Assembly (NCBI GenBank): GCA_020630955.1 | Contig: JAHDIE010000029.1 | Span: 1 to 47,942, forward strand | DNA from: Saprospiraceae bacterium | GTDB taxonomy: Bacteria > Bacteroidota > Bacteroidia > Chitinophagales > Saprospiraceae | DNA length: 47,942 nucleotides | Reading direction: 5' to 3' | Notes under the pieces: model-generated | What the model was told of the DNA's origin: nothing | Seen by the model: the letters and a program-made list of their open reading frames with translations, nothing else | The model's database searches: none | Program-made: the position numbers and the translations under genes | Shown here: piece by piece, positions 9,539-19,444 of the stretch | Numbering within the stretch: position 1 is the first letter of the stretch | Layout of the letters: every line of letters starts with the position of its first letter

Positions 9539-9907
9539 TCCATTTTGGGGGTTCAAAATTAGGCCTAAAGGTTTAAAATACTATATGAAGAAAAAAATTA
9601 CCGCCAAAGTATTCAATAAAAGAAGCAAAAAGCGGACATGTTGATATTAATACTTTTTACCAATTCTTGCTAAAAGTATAATAGCTTACAAATTTTCAAG
9701 GAAGGATTTTCTACATTGGAATCGCATCTTTACTTATGTTTTAAGCATAAACTTATGCATCTCTCCCCTATTAAGTGGCTTTTAAGTAAATATATCCTTA
9801 AAATCACCTAAATACACATTAAGAATTTCTATATATATAGGAATTAATCATATATTTGCTTTACTCAAAGTGCCTGTAAAGGCTTAATAACTTAATAAAA
9901 CTACAAT
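9539..9907. other. Intergenic region between cdsA and the giant SdrD-repeat gene
   Basis: 369 bp, AT-rich. It contains a short inverted repeat (GCATAA-AC-TTATGC, 9745-9758), a TATATATATA tract near 9830 and a -7-like box at 9851. A 19-codon frame at 9585-9644 is very lysine-rich but has no family resemblance. No RNA gene or convincing cdsA terminator was recognised. Confidence 0.6.
9851..9858 (+). promoter_or_regulatory. Putative -7 promoter element of the giant secreted protein gene
   Basis: TATATTTG is an exact match to the Bacteroidota TAnnTTTG element, 49 nt before the ATG at 9908. No TTG lies 19 nt upstream, so the -33 half is weak or absent. Confidence 0.4.
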
Positions 9908-12900
9908 ATGGGTCTCACGTTGAAAAAAGTGGTACCAGTAATACTATTGATAAGTATTCTGCTTCCTAATTTAGTCTTCAGTCAAAATCAAGACTGCACA
10001 ATTACCGCTCCTTATTCCCCGGATAAAATTTATGCCAAAAGATACCCCAGCAATATCTCACAATTGCACATTCCCATTGCCACCAAAGAATGGAGCAATT
10101 TAGAAGGTGCTTTAGTCTCAGATGATGAATATTTAACAATTGATTTGGAGCGTTACGAGAGGTCTCATATCCTTAGGTTCTCTAATTTTGGATTCAACGT
10201 GCCTCAACTATCAACTATTGACGGTTTAAGAATTTCTTTCGAAGGTAGATCAATAGGACTTGGAGAAATACATCAAATACAAGTACAGTTTTATCAATCG
10301 GGACCTATAGGAGAAAATGTCGCTTCTAAACCAGCTTTGTTAGGAACAGAATGGATTAATGATACTTTAAATTTTGACAGGCAATGGAAATATGGTCATC
10401 ACTTTGATACATGGGATAAAGAATGGAATCCTTCAGAAGTAAATGATGATGCATTCGGATTTGTCCTTCAGATTGAAAATCAAACAGATGAGTTTGTTCA
10501 AGCCCTTATTGATCAAGTTTCAATTTCTGTCTATTACACTCCACCGCATAATTTGTGTGCCCATGAATGCGTAATATTTTCTACTGAACCAATAGATGGG
10601 GTAACCAATTTTGACTGGGATTTTCCTAATAATTTTGAACAGATATTCTCTCCTGTTAATCAACACATTCTAAACTTAAATGTAATTGATAATATTGAAG
10701 GTTCATATCAAGTCTGTGTTACACCTGAAGGTCAAGATCAGTGTTGCATGGATTTCATTGTTATGGACTGTAGTCTAGGTTCTATTTCAAACCTGGTTTG
10801 GAAAGACGCAAATAATAATGGTTTACAAGACAATGGTGAAGAAGGTATCCCAAATGTTCGCGTATCCTTGTTTAATGAAAATGGTTATTTCTTAGAAAGT
10901 CAATTGACAGATTCAAATGGAAATTACCTTTTCGAAAATCTATTTACAGGGAACTATAAAATAAAAACAAGTGAACCAACAAATGATTGTGAAGTCCTTC
11001 CTTCAGCAAACATTGATGAAAACTTAGACAGTGATTATAACTTTGCATATGGTAATATGTGCTCTGGCTATTTTTATTTAGCCCCAGGACAACATAGAGA
11101 TGATATTGATTTTGGATGGGGACTCAGAATGGGTTCAGTTTCAGGTTATGTATTTTCTGACAAGGAAGGTGATGGATTGATTGAAGGAGATTTAGGAATT
11201 GAAGATATTACCATTAATTTGCACTCTTGCGATGGCAGCTTAATTTCAACAATCACAACCAATTTGGATGGGTACTACAGTTTTCAAGATATTCCACCAG
11301 GACAATATTATATTTCAACTATTGAAAACGAAGATTATGTAAATTCCTATTCAGGGGATAGTGACTTTATGCTCAATTCAAATCAAACTCCTTGTTTTAA
11401 TGTAATACCAAATGAAGCCCAAACAATCGAACTAGGATTAATCCCTTTGGGAAATATTGGGGACTTTGTTTTTTATGATGAAAACTCCAATGGACTACAA
11501 GACTCCGGTGACTGGCCAATATCAAATATTCAACTTTTTCTTCTTGATGAAGCCGATCAACAAGTTGCTACAACACAAACGGATGAATCAGGTTTTTATC
11601 TATTCGAAAATATTCCTTCAGGGAATTATTATATCGTTTTGAATTATCCAACCAATGCATATCTTCCTACTGCAGTATCAGAGACTGACGATTCAGAAAT
11701 TGATTCTGATGGTATTGACATAGGAAATATGCAAGCCTCATCTTCCATAATTAATTTGATAGATGGAGCCTCAATTCTAAATATTGATTTTGGATTTATA
11801 AAAAGAACAGCAAACATTATTGGCACCTATTATCGAGATGCTCAAGGCGATGGACTTTTAACTGGAGATCAAGGAATTCCAAATGCATCAGTTTCTTTAT
11901 TCAATTGTAATGGATCATTAATAGCGACAAGAATTACAGATGAAAATGGCCAATTTGTATTTACTGGATTTGTCGGAGATAATTATCATCTTGTTTTTGA
12001 ACCTATTGGAGGTATGCAAAGCTCCACTTTAGGAGAAAGTCAAATTGACAATATTTTTTCACAAGGTGCTACCTCCTGTTTTAGTATTCAAGACGAAAAT
12101 CAAATTACTGTAAATGGATCTGCAATTCCTCTATCAAGAGTTGGAGACATGGTTTGGAATGATGAAAACAGAAATGGAATTTATGATAACGATGAAGCAG
12201 GAATTGAAAACGTACAGCTAACACTTTTCAATTCAAATGATGAAATTGTAGGTACCACATTCTCGAATGCTGAAGGAAGATATATGTTTGAAAATTTATT
12301 TCCAGATAACTGTTACATAGAAGTTGCCCCAATTGAGGAATTTGAAATTACAGAATCAAACATGGGATCTGACGAATCTTTTGATTCAGATGCTATAATG
12401 GTAAATGGCCTTATCATGACAGAAAGTTTTAGCCTCAATGATGGTTATGAAAATATGGATATGGATATTGGATTTAGAAGAAGAGGTGGATCTATTTCCG
12501 GAACATTCTGGCATGATGGAAATGGGGATAATATTTATGGAAATGAAAGCGGAATAGCAAATAGAACTATTCGGCTTTTTTCGTGTGAAGGATCTGAAAT
12601 TTCAAGCACACTAACTAGCCTAGACGGAAGTTTTATCTTTTCTCCAGTTATGGAGGGCAGCTATTATTTAGTGGTGGATTCAAATGATGGAGCTGTTTTT
12701 TCAACGAATGGAGATTCACAAATCACAAATCAATACGCTGTTGGTTCAACAGATTGTTTCACTGTTATAAACGGAGATCCTCATGATTTAATCTTGGGAG
12801 AAATTCCAACTAGTAACTTAGGGGACTATGTCTGGTTAGATGCAAACAAAAACGGGATGCAAGATTTGGGAGAATTTGGAATACCAAACGTAAGCCTTAG

Positions 12901-15900
12901 CTTGTTCAATGATTCGAATGAGCTAATATCAGTTGCTGAAACTGACTCAGAAGGAAAATATTTATTCGAAGATATTCAAGCTGGAAATTATATAATCCAT
13001 GTTTCGATTCCTTTCGGTCACAATTTAACAGATTCTAATGTTGGGGATTTTAATTTAGACTCAGAAGGAACAGTTTTAGGGTCAATCGTGGAATCCTCAA
13101 TGCTTGCATTAAGGAATGGCGATGATCAAAGTGATCATGATTTTGGATTTTATCAAAACATTGGAAGCCTCCAAGGACTAGTATGGAGGGATTCTGATGG
13201 AGATGGAATAAGGGATAATGAAGTTATTATGGAAGGCATATCGGTTTCACTTTATACTTGTGATATGGTATTGCTTAACAACACTCTTACTGATTCGAAT
13301 GGTCATTATTCTTTTGACAATCTTTTTAACGGACAATATTTTATTGTAGTAAACCCTATTAATGGATTTACTATTGCAACGATTGGAGAAAGTCAAGTTA
13401 CAAATGCATTCATGATTGGATCTACTGCGTGTTTCGAATTAAATGGAAACTCTTTTGACAATATCAACGTAGGTTATATTCCTTTGGCAAGCATTGGAGA
13501 TTATATTTGGTTTGACCAAAATAGAAATGGAATTCAAGATGCCACAGAAAACGGTTTGGAAGGTGTTGAAATTGGGTTATTGGATAGTAATGGTGCACTA
13601 ACAACAATCACACAAAGTGATTCTCAAGGATTTTATCAATTCGAAGCATTGCTACCAAACACCTATAGTCTAAGCGTAACTCTGCCAGGTGAAGGCTTTA
13701 TTAATACAATAAGTCTAGCGGGAGATCCAGAATTAGATTCAGAAGGAACAATGATAAATAATACTCTTAATTCCGACCCAATAATAATCTTTGATGGGAT
13801 TAATCAATTTGATCACGATTTTGGATTTATGGAAATAGAAGAAGATCCACAATTAGGTGATATCAATGGTCAATTCCTTAGAGACAGAGATGGAGATGGA
13901 ATTCTTAATGGAGAACCAGGAATTGAAGAAGTGACCATCATATTAAAGTCTTGTGATGGCAACCAAATTGCGACAACTAGTACTGATTCAAACGGCAATT
14001 TTGAGTTCCTAAATATTACCTCGGGAGATTATTATTTGGTTTTTCCTAACCTGGAAGGATTTACAAATCTGGACTTTGGTGAAAGTCAAATTGACAATTT
14101 GATAGAACAAGGATCAACTTCATGTTTTACCGTATTACCCGATTTGGGAAGTTCAGTACTTGCAGGTTCAATCCCACTAAACTCAATTGGTGATTTTGTT
14201 TGGAATGATCTTAACAAAAATGGTGTTCAGGACTTGAATGAAGTGGGAGTTGAAAATATCACATTAAGTTTAATTTCTGATGGTGGGTTTTTACTTCAAG
14301 AAATCACATCAGATTCAGATGGCTTTTATAAGTTTGATGATTTGATGCCAGGCAATTATTTCATTTATCTCAATCAAGGAGAATTTATTTTATCTCCTAA
14401 ACAAGCCTCTCCTAACCAAGAATTAGATTCAGACTTTGATTTGGTAAATGGGTTTACACAAACAAGTTTAATTTCTTTATATGATGGAGTGCAAATAAGC
14501 TCAATTGACTGTGGTATTTATGAAGATTCTGGAGGTGAAGGTGGTACTGAAGAAAATGTCGTCTCTGGGTTTGTGTTTGAAGATATAAATGGAAATGGTT
14601 TTCTTGATACTCAAGAAATTGGAACAAATGATATAAGAGTAAGTTTAGTATTAGCTACTTCAGGATTGGTATTGGATGAAATGTTCACTTCAAACAACAT
14701 AGGAGCTGATGGATTTTATGAGTTTTCTGGATTTCCAAATGGCGAATACATCTTACAATTCGAATTAGCTACTTCTAGTGCAGCTGCAGATATCCACCAA
14801 GGAACAGATCCGGCTTTGGATTCCGACATTATGTTAATCAATGGATCTTTCGAAACTTCCATCCTGAATTTTGAAGATGGAACAGTAACAACAGGAATAA
14901 ATGCAGGCTTTTATTATCCAGTCAGCATAGGAGATTTTGTATGGTTTGATTTCAATAGCAATGGAATCCAAGACATTGAAGAAGCAGGGGCCAACGATTA
15001 TATAATTCGTTTGTTTGATGTTTCTGGTCAGCAAGTTATGATGACGACTACAAAAACAAATGTTTTAACTGGTCAAAATGGTTTTTACCAATTTAATAAT
15101 TTAAAGCCAGGTGAGTATTATATTGGTATAAATGTAGATTTCGGAACAATGGTCACTATCGCTCAAGCTGGTGACGAAAACTTAGACTCTAACGTGGATC
15201 ATAGTAATGGCCCAGGAACCACCTCAACTCTCAAAATGCGTTCTGGAGAACAAATCAGCAATATTGATATAGGATTATTATCGACACCGGGAAGCATTGG
15301 TAATTTACTCTGGGTTGATAACAACGGTAATGGGATTCAAGATTCAAATGAACCAGGGCTAAATGATGTTAATGTCACCCTTTATGATGAGGATATGAAT
15401 CTAATAAGAAGTACAACAACCTCTGATGATGCAGATGGAGAGGCTGGATTTTATATTTTTGAAAATGTACCTGTCGGTAAATATTATATTGTATTCGATT
15501 TACCTTCCTCATATTTATCGACTGTGGCATTTAGAGGTGGAAACACATCTGAAGATTCAGATATAACAAACAATATTGTTCAAGGATCTTCAAATATTTT
15601 TTCAATAGGTTCTGGTGTTTATTCAGATGACATTGATTGTGGAGTCTACAAACCCGCTTCGGTTGGGGATTATGTTTGGAGGGACAATGATAAAGATGGC
15701 ACTCAAGAATTCGGTGAGTTTGGAGTAAAAGATGTTGATATCTCCATTTATAGAATCGGTGAAGGAAAGATTGAAACTACTGCAACCAATAATGACGGGA
15801 TGTATAGATTTCAGAATCTAAGGCCCGGAGAATATTACATTGTTGCAGATCGCCCAGATGGATTCCAATTTAGTAAGCAGAATTCAGGAGATGATAATAC

Positions 15901-16900
15901 AATAGACAGTGATGTTGATATGACAGGTACAACTCAATCCTTTTATATTGACCAAGAAGATAATATAATAAATTATGATATTGGATTGGTGCCTGCTCAA
16001 GCTACAATCGGAGGAAGAACATGGGATGATGAAAATGGAAACGGTCTGCAAGATTTTAATGAACTAAGTATCACTGATGTGAAAGTAGACTTATTAGATG
16101 AAAACATGAATTTGTTAAACACGATTCGAACAAATGTTCAAGGAAGATATGCATTTTCAAATTTATCAAATGGAATCCATTTTATTCGATTTGAATCCCC
16201 TGAAGGATACATATTTACGATTAAAGATCAATCCTTCAATGACAATGAAGATAGTGATGCTGCAGATAATGGACTTACAGACAATATTCAGGTTTCAAAT
16301 TCCACAAATCTATTAACTGTAGATGCAGGGTTTGTATTCATTGGTTTTTCACCAAACCCCGCTGGGCACATAGAACTAATAGGCTATCATGACCAAGGAG
16401 TTAACCATTTAAGTTGGATAGATGATCAATTTGAAGATGGATTAAATTATAACATTTTGAGGTCAACAGATGGTATAAACTTTAATCTTATAGGACAAAT
16501 AAGTTTTGAAGAGTTAGGGTTTTTACAATATTCTGATGACATTAGTCAATTGACCACCTCGAGCTTTTACTACAAAGTGGAAAGGCAAAAAGATAATATA
16601 GCGTCCATAAGTTCAAATATCTGGAAGGACGAAAAATTAAATAGGTTTGAAATTAAAACCTACCCTAACCCAGCATCAGATTTTGTTAATGTAAAATTCA
16701 TACACCATATACCTGGTGTTGTAAAATTAAGCATATATGATCTTTTTGGAAATCAGATAACAACTAAATCTTTTGAAAATGTAAAAGCAGGAAATGTACA
16801 ATTGATAATGCCTGCATTAGAATTACAAAGTGGAAACTATTTTATTAGACTTGAAACACAATTGTTCCAAAAGAGTGAATTAATAAGCATTCTTAAATAG
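9908..16900 (+). CDS. Giant secreted multi-SdrD_B-repeat protein with T9SS sorting domain
   Basis: A 2330-residue exported protein. In order: signal peptide (1-25, ending LVFS); a unique N-terminal part to about 289 with a beta-sandwich-like half and a PKD-like cysteine-rich half; 16 SdrD_B/Cna-B-like modules (290 to about 2146), most opening with G-x-hydrophobic-W-x-D-x-N-x-NGxQD; a fibronectin-III-like segment (about 2147-2245, LSWIDDQFEDGLNYNILRS); and a T9SS type A C-terminal domain (2246-2330, TYPNPASDFVNVKF then SGNYFIRLE). SdrD_B modules are rigid calcium-binding beta-sandwiches; the DxDGDG and NxNG loops here fit that. The protein is thus a long calcium-stiffened surface fibre or adhesin exported by the type IX system; adhesion is inference. 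A terminator follows closely, so it is probably transcribed alone. Confidence 0.92.
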   Translation: MGLTLKKVVPVILLISILLPNLVFSQNQDCTITAPYSPDKIYAKRYPSNISQLHIPIATKEWSNLEGALVSDDEYLTIDLERYERSHILRFSNFGFNVPQLSTIDGLRISFEGRSIGLGEIHQIQVQFYQSGPIGENVASKPALLGTEWINDTLNFDRQWKYGHHFDTWDKEWNPSEVNDDAFGFVLQIENQTDEFVQALIDQVSISVYYTPPHNLCAHECVIFSTEPIDGVTNFDWDFPNNFEQIFSPVNQHILNLNVIDNIEGSYQVCVTPEGQDQCCMDFIVMDCSLGSISNLVWKDANNNGLQDNGEEGIPNVRVSLFNENGYFLESQLTDSNGNYLFENLFTGNYKIKTSEPTNDCEVLPSANIDENLDSDYNFAYGNMCSGYFYLAPGQHRDDIDFGWGLRMGSVSGYVFSDKEGDGLIEGDLGIEDITINLHSCDGSLISTITTNLDGYYSFQDIPPGQYYISTIENEDYVNSYSGDSDFMLNSNQTPCFNVIPNEAQTIELGLIPLGNIGDFVFYDENSNGLQDSGDWPISNIQLFLLDEADQQVATTQTDESGFYLFENIPSGNYYIVLNYPTNAYLPTAVSETDDSEIDSDGIDIGNMQASSSIINLIDGASILNIDFGFIKRTANIIGTYYRDAQGDGLLTGDQGIPNASVSLFNCNGSLIATRITDENGQFVFTGFVGDNYHLVFEPIGGMQSSTLGESQIDNIFSQGATSCFSIQDENQITVNGSAIPLSRVGDMVWNDENRNGIYDNDEAGIENVQLTLFNSNDEIVGTTFSNAEGRYMFENLFPDNCYIEVAPIEEFEITESNMGSDESFDSDAIMVNGLIMTESFSLNDGYENMDMDIGFRRRGGSISGTFWHDGNGDNIYGNESGIANRTIRLFSCEGSEISSTLTSLDGSFIFSPVMEGSYYLVVDSNDGAVFSTNGDSQITNQYAVGSTDCFTVINGDPHDLILGEIPTSNLGDYVWLDANKNGMQDLGEFGIPNVSLSLFNDSNELISVAETDSEGKYLFEDIQAGNYIIHVSIPFGHNLTDSNVGDFNLDSEGTVLGSIVESSMLALRNGDDQSDHDFGFYQNIGSLQGLVWRDSDGDGIRDNEVIMEGISVSLYTCDMVLLNNTLTDSNGHYSFDNLFNGQYFIVVNPINGFTIATIGESQVTNAFMIGSTACFELNGNSFDNINVGYIPLASIGDYIWFDQNRNGIQDATENGLEGVEIGLLDSNGALTTITQSDSQGFYQFEALLPNTYSLSVTLPGEGFINTISLAGDPELDSEGTMINNTLNSDPIIIFDGINQFDHDFGFMEIEEDPQLGDINGQFLRDRDGDGILNGEPGIEEVTIILKSCDGNQIATTSTDSNGNFEFLNITSGDYYLVFPNLEGFTNLDFGESQIDNLIEQGSTSCFTVLPDLGSSVLAGSIPLNSIGDFVWNDLNKNGVQDLNEVGVENITLSLISDGGFLLQEITSDSDGFYKFDDLMPGNYFIYLNQGEFILSPKQASPNQELDSDFDLVNGFTQTSLISLYDGVQISSIDCGIYEDSGGEGGTEENVVSGFVFEDINGNGFLDTQEIGTNDIRVSLVLATSGLVLDEMFTSNNIGADGFYEFSGFPNGEYILQFELATSSAAADIHQGTDPALDSDIMLINGSFETSILNFEDGTVTTGINAGFYYPVSIGDFVWFDFNSNGIQDIEEAGANDYIIRLFDVSGQQVMMTTTKTNVLTGQNGFYQFNNLKPGEYYIGINVDFGTMVTIAQAGDENLDSNVDHSNGPGTTSTLKMRSGEQISNIDIGLLSTPGSIGNLLWVDNNGNGIQDSNEPGLNDVNVTLYDEDMNLIRSTTTSDDADGEAGFYIFENVPVGKYYIVFDLPSSYLSTVAFRGGNTSEDSDITNNIVQGSSNIFSIGSGVYSDDIDCGVYKPASVGDYVWRDNDKDGTQEFGEFGVKDVDISIYRIGEGKIETTATNNDGMYRFQNLRPGEYYIVADRPDGFQFSKQNSGDDNTIDSDVDMTGTTQSFYIDQEDNIINYDIGLVPAQATIGGRTWDDENGNGLQDFNELSITDVKVDLLDENMNLLNTIRTNVQGRYAFSNLSNGIHFIRFESPEGYIFTIKDQSFNDNEDSDAADNGLTDNIQVSNSTNLLTVDAGFVFIGFSPNPAGHIELIGYHDQGVNHLSWIDDQFEDGLNYNILRSTDGINFNLIGQISFEELGFLQYSDDISQLTTSSFYYKVERQKDNIASISSNIWKDEKLNRFEIKTYPNPASDFVNVKFIHHIPGVVKLSIYDLFGNQITTKSFENVKAGNVQLIMPALELQSGNYFIRLETQLFQKSELISILK
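10775..14179 (+). repeat. Five tandem A-B bimodules inside the giant protein
   Basis: Residues 290-1424 consist of five copies of a two-module unit, starting at residues 290, 515, 743, 969 and 1194 (225-231 residues each). Module A opens GD-x-VW-x-D-x-N-x-NG and closes D-(F/I)-GF or similar. Module B carries GDG in its first loop and two conserved cysteines, one in the SC-D/N/E-G type turn and one in a T-x-CF motif near its end. From residue 1425 to about 2146 six further modules follow, all A-like and lacking the cysteine pair. Confidence 0.85.
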
Positions 16901-16922
16901 ATATAATTAATGATATTTAAAC

Positions 16923-16960
16923 AAGGGTTTCAGGAATATCTCTTGAAACCCTTTATTTTT
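16923..16960 (+). terminator. Rho-independent terminator after the giant gene
   Basis: AAGGGTTTCA and TGAAACCCTT form a perfect 10-bp stem around an 11-nt loop, followed by TATTTTT. It lies 22 nt after the stop at 16900 and just before the flippase gene. Confidence 0.85.
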
Positions 16961-16971
16961 ACAATATATTA

Positions 16972-18423
16972 ATGGAAAATAAATCAAGTGTTATTTCTGC
17001 AACTGCATTAATGGTTGCTTTGAATTTCATCAAGCCTGCGCTTGGTATTTTCCTATTACCATTATATTTAAATGTACTTACGGGTGCTGAATATGGACTC
17101 TACACTTTAATGGTTGCAGTTAGTGGTATTGTCAATATTACAGGCACTTTTCGTATTAATTCATCAATGACAACTTTCTTCTGGGATTACAACCACAGTG
17201 AGGAATTATTAAAAAAATATTTAAGTCAACTATTTAGTTTTTCAGTTGCCCTTTCTCTTTTATGTAGTCTCTTATTCATTCTATTCGGACCATTATTATT
17301 TGATCTTATTTTTAAGGATGATTCTATCACATTTTACCCGTATGGTCTAATTGTGATCATATCTGCTGTGGTAAGTGCAACTAATTCTGTGTATTTTATT
17401 TATTTAAAAAACAGAAAAGCTTTTAACAAATTAAGCATCATTCTTCTTACACAAATCATTCTTGCGGTAATAATTCAAGTAATTCTAATTCTTGGTTTTA
17501 AAAAAGGTGTATATGGTTTGTTATTAGGTGTTATGATTCCATATGTTCTTACCATGCTTTATATCATTGTTAGCCAAAAACAAATTCTCGATTTTCATTT
17601 TGATTGGGCTATGATTAAACCAAGTTTGAAATATTCAATTGCATTAATTCCATACTTATTAATCTATTGGTTAAGCTCGACTGGAGATCGTATTATTCTA
17701 GAGAACTACCTAAATCTTGAAACAGTAGGACAATATGCATTACTTATGACTATTGCTGGTATGTTATTTTTAGTTGCTGATTCAGTCATGAATGGAATTC
17801 GGCCATTTTTGTATGAATCATTTCAAAAAGGAGTCAATGCCACGGGTGAATACTCTCAAAAACTAATAAAATTTTTTATTGCATCAAACATTGTAGCTGC
17901 TGGAGGAATTTTGCTTATAGGCCATAATCTTTCATTTATTACAACGGAAGAAACATTTTTGAAAGCAATCCCCTATTTTACAATGGCCACATGCATAGTA
18001 TTCCTTCGAAGCTATTTACTACTATTTAACATGCAATTGAATTATACAAAAAGCTCAAAGCTTATAAGTTCAATTTCAATTCTGTCCTTAATAGTACTTC
18101 TATTATTATATCATTTTCTATCAAAATCATATGGATTAGAAGGAGTATTGTATGCAGGTATCATCGCAGGATTTTTAAGTTCAATAATATTTTTCATTGT
18201 CGCTCAAGGCAAATTAAAAATGGATTATGATTTAATTGATCTTTGGCTAATTCCTTTGATTTCATTTGCTGGCTTTTTTGCGGTACATTATTTTCTAAAC
18301 ATTGACCTTAGACTCAAAGGTCTTATCCAATTTTTTATCAGTATAATAGCTGTATTATTGGTATTGAGGGGAAACTTTAGGGAGATTATTGCATTAGTAA
18401 AGAATAAAGAAGTTACACTTTGA
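16972..18423 (+). CDS. Wzx-type polysaccharide/oligosaccharide flippase
   Basis: A 483-residue membrane protein with about 12-14 hydrophobic helices and the start ALNFIKPALGIFLLPLYLNVLTGAEYG, in which the LP-hydrophobic-Y-L-x-x-LT-x-x-EYG block is characteristic of the MATE/Wzx polysaccharide-transporter superfamily. Such proteins flip lipid-linked sugar repeat units across the inner membrane for O-antigen, capsule or exopolysaccharide. The charged STGDRIILENYL motif and the later GLEGVLYAG are also typical. No glycosyltransferase genes are adjacent, so the substrate is unknown. The stop codon overlaps the TTG start of the GTP cyclohydrolase gene by 4 nt, implying co-translation. Confidence 0.88.
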   Translation: MENKSSVISATALMVALNFIKPALGIFLLPLYLNVLTGAEYGLYTLMVAVSGIVNITGTFRINSSMTTFFWDYNHSEELLKKYLSQLFSFSVALSLLCSLLFILFGPLLFDLIFKDDSITFYPYGLIVIISAVVSATNSVYFIYLKNRKAFNKLSIILLTQIILAVIIQVILILGFKKGVYGLLLGVMIPYVLTMLYIIVSQKQILDFHFDWAMIKPSLKYSIALIPYLLIYWLSSTGDRIILENYLNLETVGQYALLMTIAGMLFLVADSVMNGIRPFLYESFQKGVNATGEYSQKLIKFFIASNIVAAGGILLIGHNLSFITTEETFLKAIPYFTMATCIVFLRSYLLLFNMQLNYTKSSKLISSISILSLIVLLLLYHFLSKSYGLEGVLYAGIIAGFLSSIIFFIVAQGKLKMDYDLIDLWLIPLISFAGFFAVHYFLNIDLRLKGLIQFFISIIAVLLVLRGNFREIIALVKNKEVTL

Positions 18424-19022
18424 AAAATAATAAACTAATAAGGCAGGCGGCAGCAATGATGCCAACTAATTGGGGCAAATTCTGGATGAAAGCTTACTCA
18501 AGATCAAAGGAAAACCATATGCCTCATATTGTCCTGGTGGCTCCAAATCTTAATATTAAAGAAGTTGTAAATGTTAGGATTCATTCAGAATGCATAACTG
18601 GAGATTTGTTTCATTCTAATAGATGTGATTGCGGTGATCAACTGGATAAAAGCATGCGTTATATCAGTAAAACTGGTGGAATCCTGATCTATTTGAGGCA
18701 AGAAGGTCGTGGGATTGGTATCATTAATAAACTAAAGGCTTACAATAAACAAGACGAAGGCTTCGACACTATTCAAGCAAATTTAGAATTAGGATTTGAT
18801 GTTGATCTCAGGGATTTTGGAGTAGCGGTAGACATTCTCAAGTCAGAAGGTGTGCGAAAAATTAACTTACTTACCAACAACCCTCTTAAGCTTGAAGTTT
18901 TTAAAGACTCAGGAATACAACTGTTTAAAAGAGTACCAATAGAAACAGAGGTTAAAAAAGAAAATGCTGGATATTTAAAAACGAAGAAAGATGGTTTGGG
19001 TCATCTATTTAACTCCTTTTAA
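18420..19022 (+). CDS. ribA: GTP cyclohydrolase II (stand-alone RibA)
   Basis: A 200-residue single-domain GTP cyclohydrolase II, which opens GTP to 2,5-diamino-6-ribosylamino-pyrimidinone phosphate, the first step of riboflavin synthesis. Zinc ligands Cys58, Cys69 and Cys71 (HSECITGD and NRCDCG) have the E. coli spacing; YLRQEGRGIGIINKLKAY (GTP-binding), the DLRDFGVAVDIL helix with the catalytic arginine, and LLTNNPLKLE are intact. It lacks the RibB domain that many Bacteroidota fuse in front, so a second rib locus probably exists elsewhere (inference). The start is TTG within the flippase stop (TTGA); ATG at codon 13 is an alternative. Convergent with the next gene, stop codons overlapping by 4 nt. 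Confidence 0.93.
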   Translation: MKNNKLIRQAAAMMPTNWGKFWMKAYSRSKENHMPHIVLVAPNLNIKEVVNVRIHSECITGDLFHSNRCDCGDQLDKSMRYISKTGGILIYLRQEGRGIGIINKLKAYNKQDEGFDTIQANLELGFDVDLRDFGVAVDILKSEGVRKINLLTNNPLKLEVFKDSGIQLFKRVPIETEVKKENAGYLKTKKDGLGHLFNSF

Positions 19023-19444
19023 AATTTTATAAGTTTGGTTGCTTGACTTGAATCTTTAGAGGTTAAAACTATGTAGTACATCCCGCCATCTAAAGGTGTT
19101 TTTATTGACAAATTAATAGAAGATTCGGCATTAAAAACACTTAACTGACTATTGTATATCGTTTCTACTAATTCTCCAGAAGAACTCATAACATCTATAA
19201 GGTAAGGTTCCTTAATTTTAAAATTAAAATACAAGACAAAATCTTGAGCATTTTTTATAACCCTAGGATATACGCTAAGACTATTCGAAGTGGTCATCGT
19301 TCCATAGCTTGCTTCGATTGAGATATCATCTTCCATGATATCAGCCTTACTTTGATCAAAAGAAACAGCTCCCGTTTGTCCCATCAGATATGGTGATAAA
19401 AGGGAGAATACAAGGATTATCTTTATATGTTTGCTATTGATCAT
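19019..19444 (-). CDS. Small exported protein with degenerate T9SS-like tail
   Basis: From ATG 19444 the product has 141 residues; an in-frame TTG 13 codons upstream is less likely because the signal peptide (INSKHIKIILVFSLLSPYLMGQ) begins properly at the ATG. After about 40 residues of acidic linker the remainder (SVYPRVIKNAQDFVLYF, SGELVETIYN, LDGGMYYIVLTSK, TKLIKF) follows the course of a T9SS type A sorting domain, but the hallmark YPNP is YPR. The protein is essentially a sorting tail without cargo. It could be a divergent sorting substrate or a remnant of a larger gene. Transcribed alone, tail to tail with ribA. Confidence 0.65.
   Translation of the reverse strand: MINSKHIKIILVFSLLSPYLMGQTGAVSFDQSKADIMEDDISIEASYGTMTTSNSLSVYPRVIKNAQDFVLYFNFKIKEPYLIDVMSSSGELVETIYNSQLSVFNAESSINLSIKTPLDGGMYYIVLTSKDSSQATKLIKF

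Noticed and set aside
9585-9644. A 19-codon lysine-rich frame upstream of the giant gene
   Set aside because: Too short, no family resemblance, no matching promoter; likely chance in AT-rich DNA.
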